Below are positions 59,314 through 64,000 of a stretch of 64,000 nt of DNA, in pieces. Numbering within the stretch: the stretch's first letter is position 1; each line of letters opens with the position of its first letter. The translations under genes were made by a program, and so were the position numbers. Source of the stretch: JAJTFW01 sp903922455 (GTDB lineage Bacteria; Bacteroidota; Bacteroidia; AKYH767-A; OLB10); the NCBI GenBank assembly GCA_943329665.2, contig CALQEU020000005.1, forward strand, positions 1-64,000, given 5' to 3'. A model generated the notes under the pieces. It saw only the letters and a program-made list of their open reading frames with translations, was not told where the DNA came from and did not search any database.

Positions 59314-60297
59314 ATGAAACTCATAAAATTATTTAATACGTATGATTCATTACAAGGATTAATTTCTTTGTCGAAGGAGGCTGCTAAAAAAGAGGATCCC
59401 ACGCTTCATTTTTTTAAACAAAATGCTAGAAATAACTTTTTCGACTTAGAAGCAGCTTTTCGAATATTCAGAAAAACGCATTCCAAAGAAGTAGCTGAAC
59501 CGTTGCATGAAATTTATAAATCGGCAGAGGATTCTTTAGGGAAATATGATTTTATCAGTTCATCGAGCAGCAAAATAGCATCAGATACAAAGTTATCGGA
59601 AGCAATAAGAGAAAAAATTATTCATCAAGAGAAAAAAGCGAGAATTGAATTAAAACAATTTCTACATAAGGAAAAATGGCTTCCTGATGCTACAGAGAAT
59701 GTGTCGAAGCAAGCCGAACAAATGAAGGATATTCTTGCTACAGACAGTGAAGACTTTCGATATGAATACATCAAATTTCTTAGCAAGAACATTTCAAAAA
59801 TTGATGAGGAATATCGCAAAGGGGAATTAGATCCGCATTTATTAGAAGAAGGAATACATGAAATCAGAAGAAAAATTAGATGGATTTCCATTTATGCAAA
59901 AATTTCTGGTGGAATCATTCAAACTCAAAAGAACGAAAAAGTCAACAGCGAATATAAAAAGTACCTAACGGAAGAAATCATCTCTTCCCCTTTTATCAAA
60001 CTTCCACTTTGTCCAGAAGGAGTAGAGCCCATAACTATTCGTTTTGAAAATTTTGCTGCACTTAGTTGGATGATTCAAGCACTAGGTGAATTAAAAGATG
60101 AAGGTTTAAATTACGAAAATCAAACTCATCTTCATGGCGAAGAAAAATCCACCGAAAACAAGAAAAACGATTCTAAAAATTCTCCCGATATCTTAGCTCG
60201 AATCACAGAAGAAGCCCTAAAGATTTGCGATGAGTTCTTCATCAAGGACAACCTCCTCACTCGACTCGTAGAAGATATAAATCAGAATAAAAACTGA
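59314..60297 (+). CDS. CHAD-like helical protein
   Basis: A 327-residue mainly alpha-helical cytosolic protein rich in Lys and Glu. Two short segments look CHAD-like: ARNNFFDLEAAFRIFRKTHSKEVAEPL and GIHEIRRKIRWISIYAK (landmarks: conserved His-x-x-R-R-x-x-R). CHAD domains bind polyphosphate through such basic helices. The C-terminus has a linker (HLHGEEKSTENKKNDSKNS) and a helix. The match is partial, so the family is tentative. Upstream is a repeat tract; downstream is a hydrolase gene. Confidence 0.5.
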   Translation: MKLIKLFNTYDSLQGLISLSKEAAKKEDPTLHFFKQNARNNFFDLEAAFRIFRKTHSKEVAEPLHEIYKSAEDSLGKYDFISSSSSKIASDTKLSEAIREKIIHQEKKARIELKQFLHKEKWLPDATENVSKQAEQMKDILATDSEDFRYEYIKFLSKNISKIDEEYRKGELDPHLLEEGIHEIRRKIRWISIYAKISGGIIQTQKNEKVNSEYKKYLTEEIISSPFIKLPLCPEGVEPITIRFENFAALSWMIQALGELKDEGLNYENQTHLHGEEKSTENKKNDSKNSPDILARITEEALKICDEFFIKDNLLTRLVEDINQNKN

Positions 60298-60340
60298 CTT
60301 TACCTTAGACAATTGTTCAGATAAATCTAAATTTGAATCG

Positions 60341-60348
60341 TATCTTTA
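60341..60348 (+). promoter_or_regulatory. Minus-7-like box (TATCTTTA)
   Basis: TATCTTTA, one base off the consensus TAnnTTTG, 4 bases before the ATG at 60353. The following hydrolase core starts at the methionine, so the gene is likely leaderless. Confidence 0.5.
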
Positions 60349-60352
60349 AGCC

Positions 60353-61045
60353 ATGGCTTCTAAACCCAACCTTCTTTTACTTCACGGTGCCCTAGGGTCA
60401 GCGCAGCAAATGCTTACTCTGAAAGATTTATTAAAGGACAAGTATACCATTCACACTTACGATTTCCCTGGGCATGGTGGTAAAGACTTTGCAGAACACT
60501 CCTTAACCATTCCCACCTTAGGAGAGCATCTTCTTGATCATCTCCGCGAATTTCAATTAATAGGCACTCATGTTTTTGGTTACAGCATTGGTGGATATGC
60601 AGCACTTTGGTTGGAAGCCAATAAAGCGGGAATCTTCTCTTCCATCATGACACTCGGCACTAAATTTAATTTGACAACCGATATTGCATTGAAAGAATCA
60701 AAATTAATTGCTCCAGAATTCTTAGAGCTAAAAGAACCAAATTTTGTGAGTACACTTATCGCTCGCCACTTTCCGTACGATTGGAAAAGACTTTGCATTG
60801 AAACATCACATCTCATGCAGCACTTAGCAAAGCATCCACTCACCAACGATGAAATGGGAAATATATCCTGCGATGTACGCATTGTAATCGGGGATAGAGA
60901 CCATATGGTTACCTTAGAAGAAAGTGCACATGCTTATACTGCATTATCGAACTCATCATTACTTGTGATGCCGGAAACGCCACACCCTTTTGAAAAAATA
61001 TCGCTTACCCATCTTGCAGAAGAAATAAAAAGATTTATCAAGTAA
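60353..61045 (+). CDS. Alpha/beta hydrolase
   Basis: A 230-residue cytosolic hydrolase. LLLHGALGS (residues 7-15) is the oxyanion loop. The nucleophile elbow is GYSIGGYA (Ser78), acid in VIGDRDHM (Asp near 178-180), His in ETPHPFEK. The triad is complete. Length and no signal peptide place it near the MhpC/menaquinone-like hydrolases; substrate not evident. The next gene (YggS) starts 1 base after the stop, so both are in one operon. Confidence 0.85.
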   Translation: MASKPNLLLLHGALGSAQQMLTLKDLLKDKYTIHTYDFPGHGGKDFAEHSLTIPTLGEHLLDHLREFQLIGTHVFGYSIGGYAALWLEANKAGIFSSIMTLGTKFNLTTDIALKESKLIAPEFLELKEPNFVSTLIARHFPYDWKRLCIETSHLMQHLAKHPLTNDEMGNISCDVRIVIGDRDHMVTLEESAHAYTALSNSSLLVMPETPHPFEKISLTHLAEEIKRFIK

Positions 61046-61046
61046 T

Positions 61047-61715
61047 ATGGCATTTCAGATCGCCGAATATCATTCCATCAAAAAAGAACTAGAAAGTTAT
61101 CAAGCACAACTGATAGCTGTATCGAAGAAAAAACCCATTGAAGATATTCTGGAAGCTATTGATACCGGACAAAAAAACTTTGGTGAAAACTATGTGCAAG
61201 AATTAGTGGAGAAGGAATCACATTTCAAAGGAAATGTCAATTGGCATTTCATTGGTCATTTGCAGAGTAATAAAGTGAAAATGATTGCTCCCTTTGTAAC
61301 ACTCATTCAGGGAGTAGATAGTTTCAAATTACTACAAGAAATTAATAAGGAAGGAAAAAAAATTGATAAAGTCATTGACTGCTTACTACAAGTTCATATT
61401 GCACAAGAAGAAACTAAATTTGGATTTTCAGAAGAAGAAGTAGAATCACTCCTATTGTTTCCTGAATTAGTAGAAATGGAAAACATAAAAATTAAAGGCT
61501 TGATGGGAATGGCTTCCTTTAGTTCAGATACTTCTCTGTTAAAAAAAGAATTTAGTAGTCTAAAAAAATTATTCGATAATAGTAAATTAATGTCGTTAGA
61601 ACCTGACGCTTTTGATACGTTGTCGATAGGCATGAGTAGTGATTATAAAATTGCTTTGGATTGTGGAAGCACCATGATTCGTATTGGAAGTACACTTTTC
61701 GGAGAAAGAAATTAA
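61047..61715 (+). CDS. YggS family PLP homeostasis protein
   Basis: A 222-residue PLP-binding protein (YggS/PROSC). PLP Lys in AVSKKKP (about 27-33), then FGENYVQEL and WHFIGHLQSNKVK, and the final block SIGMSSDYKIALDCGSTMIRIGSTLFGER (landmarks GMSSD and R-I-G). These proteins buffer free PLP and affect amino acid pools. Starts one base after the alpha/beta hydrolase and is followed 8 bases later by an asparaginase gene. Confidence 0.93.
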   Translation: MAFQIAEYHSIKKELESYQAQLIAVSKKKPIEDILEAIDTGQKNFGENYVQELVEKESHFKGNVNWHFIGHLQSNKVKMIAPFVTLIQGVDSFKLLQEINKEGKKIDKVIDCLLQVHIAQEETKFGFSEEEVESLLLFPELVEMENIKIKGLMGMASFSSDTSLLKKEFSSLKKLFDNSKLMSLEPDAFDTLSIGMSSDYKIALDCGSTMIRIGSTLFGERN

Positions 61716-61723
61716 AAAAAGAA

Positions 61724-62659
61724 ATGATGTCAACATACAGTTTGGCTTTACACGGCGGCGCAGGAACCATTACTCGAGCTTCGCTTACTGAAGAAAAAGA
61801 AAAAGCATATACTTCAGCGCTCCTAGCAGCACTCACCATTGGAGAAACGGTTTTAAAAAAGGGAGGTGCGGCTATGGATGCCGTTATACAAACTATTGTC
61901 TCCTTAGAAGATTGTCCATTGTTCAATGCAGGAAAAGGTTCTGTATTTACGGCAGAAGGTCTTCATGAAATGGATGCATCCATCATGAAAGGAGAAAATT
62001 TAGAAGCCGGAGCTGTAGCGGGAGTACAACGGATCAAAAATCCCATCTTACTTGCCAAAGAAATCATGGAGAACTCAGACCATGTATTGCTATCGGGAAC
62101 AGGCGCTGAAGAATTTGCAAGACAACAAAAACTAATTTTTGAAACGGAAGAATATTTTTTCGACGCATACCGCTTTCAGCAATTAAGAGAAGCCATTCAT
62201 GAGGGAAAAATTATTTTAGATCATACTTCTCCTACTGAAAATAAAAAGTTTGGAACGGTAGGCGCAGTTGCCAAAGATGTACATGGAAATTTAGCAGCAG
62301 GAACATCCACGGGTGGAATGACCAACAAAAAATTTAATCGCATTGGTGATTCTCCCATCATTGGCAGCGGAACATATGCGAACAATACAACGTGTGCTAT
62401 ATCTTGCACAGGGCATGGCGAATATTTTATTCGTGCCGTTGTTGCTTATGATATTTCCTGTTTGATGGAATACAAAGGATTGAGTTTACAAGAAGCTTGC
62501 GATGTAGTTGTCATGGATAAACTTGTTAAATTAGGAGGTGAAGGTGGACTCATTGCCGTCGATGCCAAAGGATCTATTTGTTTACCTTTTAACTCGGAAG
62601 GAATGTACAGAGCATGGATAGAAAACGGTACCGAAAAGAAAATTGCTATCTATAAATAA
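61724..62659 (+). CDS. Isoaspartyl peptidase / plant-type L-asparaginase (Ntn hydrolase)
   Basis: A 311-residue enzyme that self-cleaves to expose a catalytic Thr. N-terminal LALHGGAGTITR is diagnostic. The cleavage site KFGTVGAVAKDVHGNLAAGTSTGGMTNK places Thr178 as nucleophile. Conserved RIGDSPIIGSGTYAN follows. I start at 61724 (MMSTYSLALHGG); the ORF reading back to 61661 overlaps yggS and is rejected. Cytosolic by absence of a signal. Convergent with the next gene after 9 bases. Confidence 0.92.
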   Translation: MMSTYSLALHGGAGTITRASLTEEKEKAYTSALLAALTIGETVLKKGGAAMDAVIQTIVSLEDCPLFNAGKGSVFTAEGLHEMDASIMKGENLEAGAVAGVQRIKNPILLAKEIMENSDHVLLSGTGAEEFARQQKLIFETEEYFFDAYRFQQLREAIHEGKIILDHTSPTENKKFGTVGAVAKDVHGNLAAGTSTGGMTNKKFNRIGDSPIIGSGTYANNTTCAISCTGHGEYFIRAVVAYDISCLMEYKGLSLQEACDVVVMDKLVKLGGEGGLIAVDAKGSICLPFNSEGMYRAWIENGTEKKIAIYK

Positions 62660-62668
62660 TTTTATTTG

Positions 62669-64000
62669 CTAATTCTTTTTGAAACAATTTTCAATTTGAG
62701 GTTTACGTCCTCGTTTTCTATTGTTACCATCACAACTCTTAAAATTGCGCCATGCGATTCCGAAATACAAATCGGCTCCATAAGAATCCGTGAGACCGAA
62801 TAATGGACTTATCATATCGGTTCCAATGGTAAAAATGCCAAATCGAAAACTTAATCCTATACGAGGGCGAAACAATTCATAAGACGAAATAGGCAATGCA
62901 ATTTCGATTCTACGCGATTCGAAACGCGGCGTAATTGCAATTTGATTTGCTCTGCGAATTGAATTTTTTCCGAGCGGCACACGTTGAATCACACTTAAAT
63001 TCACAAAATAATTTTCGGTGAATGCAACATCAAATTGAATAGCAGCTGCAGTAGGTAAATACATTGTCATACTTCGTTGATCGCGCGACCGACGATAATT
63101 TCCATAAAACTGATCGCTTAGAATAGAATCCGTTTGTACCAATCCACCAAAAGAAGTGGTATCAATTCCATACCAATCGGTGTTAAGATGATTAAAGGCG
63201 TAAGTACGTGTTCCGCTTGTATATTTCAAATAACCAACATCAACCAATGAAACACCTAAACGATAATCATAAGGCTTTTCACCTTTACTTCGTTTACAAG
63301 GATTATAAAAATCATCATTTCTATTTTTATACACTTGCACACCTGCTGTAAATGAATATCCATAGCCGCGTTTCGCCAAAGGGTTATCTCCCCCTCCTGT
63401 TCCATTCTCTGGCAAGGCGTGTCCATATTCAGCAACGATATCATTCACGACAAGTAAAGAATCGGCTGGAACAATATAATCGGCGTAATCCAAATTCAAA
63501 TACAATGCATTTAATCCGTACAATGAGTTTACGGTAATGCCACCCGTTACATAATACTCTTGATCATCTTTCAATACATGTCCAAAAGTGATTCCTAACT
63601 CATGCCAATTCAAAACGGCCATCTTTGCATTGCGCGCTTCATAATTAATATTTTGCTGCGGATCGTAATCAAAACCTTCTTTTAAATATTTAGCTAAATG
63701 ATAGGGAACCTTAGAAGCACTTAGTTCTGCCCGAGTGGAAAGGTGAAATCCTGCCGACCATTTTTTATCTGACCAAATAAAAGCGGGATACTTCACAAAC
63801 GCGGAACCATATCCAAACTTGTTCGGCTTTTTAGTATAATGATCGGTAAGTTTTCCATCATCAATCGTTTCCCCTTTAAAGCTTTTTGTAATCAGTTTAC
63901 TTTGGCTTTTCAAATACATGTAATTATTTACGATCGATACATCCATCGATAAAAAATGAATCTCCCATCGATAAGGAACACCAACAATGGAAGCGGGATT
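62669..64000 (-). CDS. DUF5723-like outer-membrane beta-barrel protein (5' end outside window)
   Basis: Partial gene. The frame stays open to the window end: before Met at 63946 it reads NPASIVGVPYRWEIHFLS, so that Met is internal, and the signal peptide is outside the window. NPA-x-I at the N-terminus, then barrel strands (YFVNLSVIQRVPLGK, RIEIALPISSYELFRPRIGLSFRFG) and the final LYFGIAWRNF match DUF5723-type barrels of Bacteroidota. It ends with a basic tail with Cys (SCDGNNRKRGRKPQIENCFKKN). Function unknown; DUF5723 members are often next to OmpA-type proteins. Confidence 0.7.
   Translation of the reverse strand, partial: NPASIVGVPYRWEIHFLSMDVSIVNNYMYLKSQSKLITKSFKGETIDDGKLTDHYTKKPNKFGYGSAFVKYPAFIWSDKKWSAGFHLSTRAELSASKVPYHLAKYLKEGFDYDPQQNINYEARNAKMAVLNWHELGITFGHVLKDDQEYYVTGGITVNSLYGLNALYLNLDYADYIVPADSLLVVNDIVAEYGHALPENGTGGGDNPLAKRGYGYSFTAGVQVYKNRNDDFYNPCKRSKGEKPYDYRLGVSLVDVGYLKYTSGTRTYAFNHLNTDWYGIDTTSFGGLVQTDSILSDQFYGNYRRSRDQRSMTMYLPTAAAIQFDVAFTENYFVNLSVIQRVPLGKNSIRRANQIAITPRFESRRIEIALPISSYELFRPRIGLSFRFGIFTIGTDMISPLFGLTDSYGADLYFGIAWRNFKSCDGNNRKRGRKPQIENCFKKN

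Noticed and set aside
63894..63946. Met at 63946 as the start of the last minus-strand gene
   Set aside because: The frame is open to the window end with a homologous-looking NPA-type N-terminal sequence before it, so the gene is partial.

Overview
The window looks like chromosome of a Bacteroidota bacterium (a flavobacterial or sphingobacterial-type lineage). The evidence is type IX secretion cargo with both C-terminal sorting-domain types, gliding-motility-type C-terminal domains, OmpA with thrombospondin-3 repeats, lipoproteins with SCKK/SCTN-type lipoboxes, TAnnTTTG minus-7 promoter boxes, near absence of Shine-Dalgarno (SD) sites, and the familiar block LuxC-type reductase / ferredoxin / serC / serA / DUF1015. 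No phage, plasmid, CRISPR array, rRNA or convincing tRNA was seen.

Layout. 1-7.5 kb: M61 peptidase, SdpI-like protein, a DUF4412-like protein, dipeptidyl peptidase IV, folK and a deoxynucleoside kinase. 7.6-12.1 kb: OmpA/TSP3 protein and a large anchored protein of unknown function. 12.2-15.6 kb: a copper-type operon (small Cys-rich protein, MbnP, di-haem MbnH, outer-membrane barrel). 15.7-20.6 kb: T9SS cargo proteins and small secreted or outer-membrane proteins. 20.8-27.2 kb: phosphohexomutase, secreted unknown, gamma-carbonic-anhydrase-like protein, acyl-CoA carboxylase beta, patatin, alkyltransferase-like protein. 27.2-31.7 kb: a repeat-rich gap followed by thrS-infC-rpmI-rplT. 31.9-36.1 kb: DUF6056 membrane protein, then a SulP transporter with beta-carbonic anhydrase. 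36.2-41.9 kb: a carotenoid-tailoring island (crtD-cruF-crtY-methyltransferase, convergent with a crtA-like gene) bordered by a decayed cyclase fragment. 42.4-47.1 kb: lipoprotein, VWA/AAA+ ATPase pair, TPR lipoprotein. 47.3-52.3 kb: T9SS protein, recA, L31, lipoprotein. 52.5-64 kb: LuxC reductase, ferredoxin, serine pathway, DUF1015, CHAD-like protein, hydrolase, YggS, asparaginase and a truncated barrel protein.

How genes work together. MbnH probably oxidises a Trp of MbnP to build a copper site, with the barrel and small Cys protein as partners. SulP plus carbonic anhydrase suggests bicarbonate acquisition. CruF, CrtD and CrtY are the set that turns one end of an acyclic carotene into a hydroxylated, desaturated psi-end and cyclises the other, as in monocyclic saproxanthin/myxol-type pigments; the CrtA-like oxygenase could add a keto group. 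serC and serA make serine.

The least ordinary content is non-coding. Several families of short palindromic and tandem repeats (period 7 and period 8) fill every long convergent intergenic space, and several tracts begin on or right beside a stop codon. One palindromic repeat is carried in frame inside a membrane-protein gene. A REP-like two-hairpin element occurs twice, and in one copy the second hairpin has been amplified into three 97-bp tandem units in front of thrS. infC appears to start at an ATA codon behind a strong SD. Six genes have a minus-7 box so close to the start codon that leaderless mRNAs are expected.
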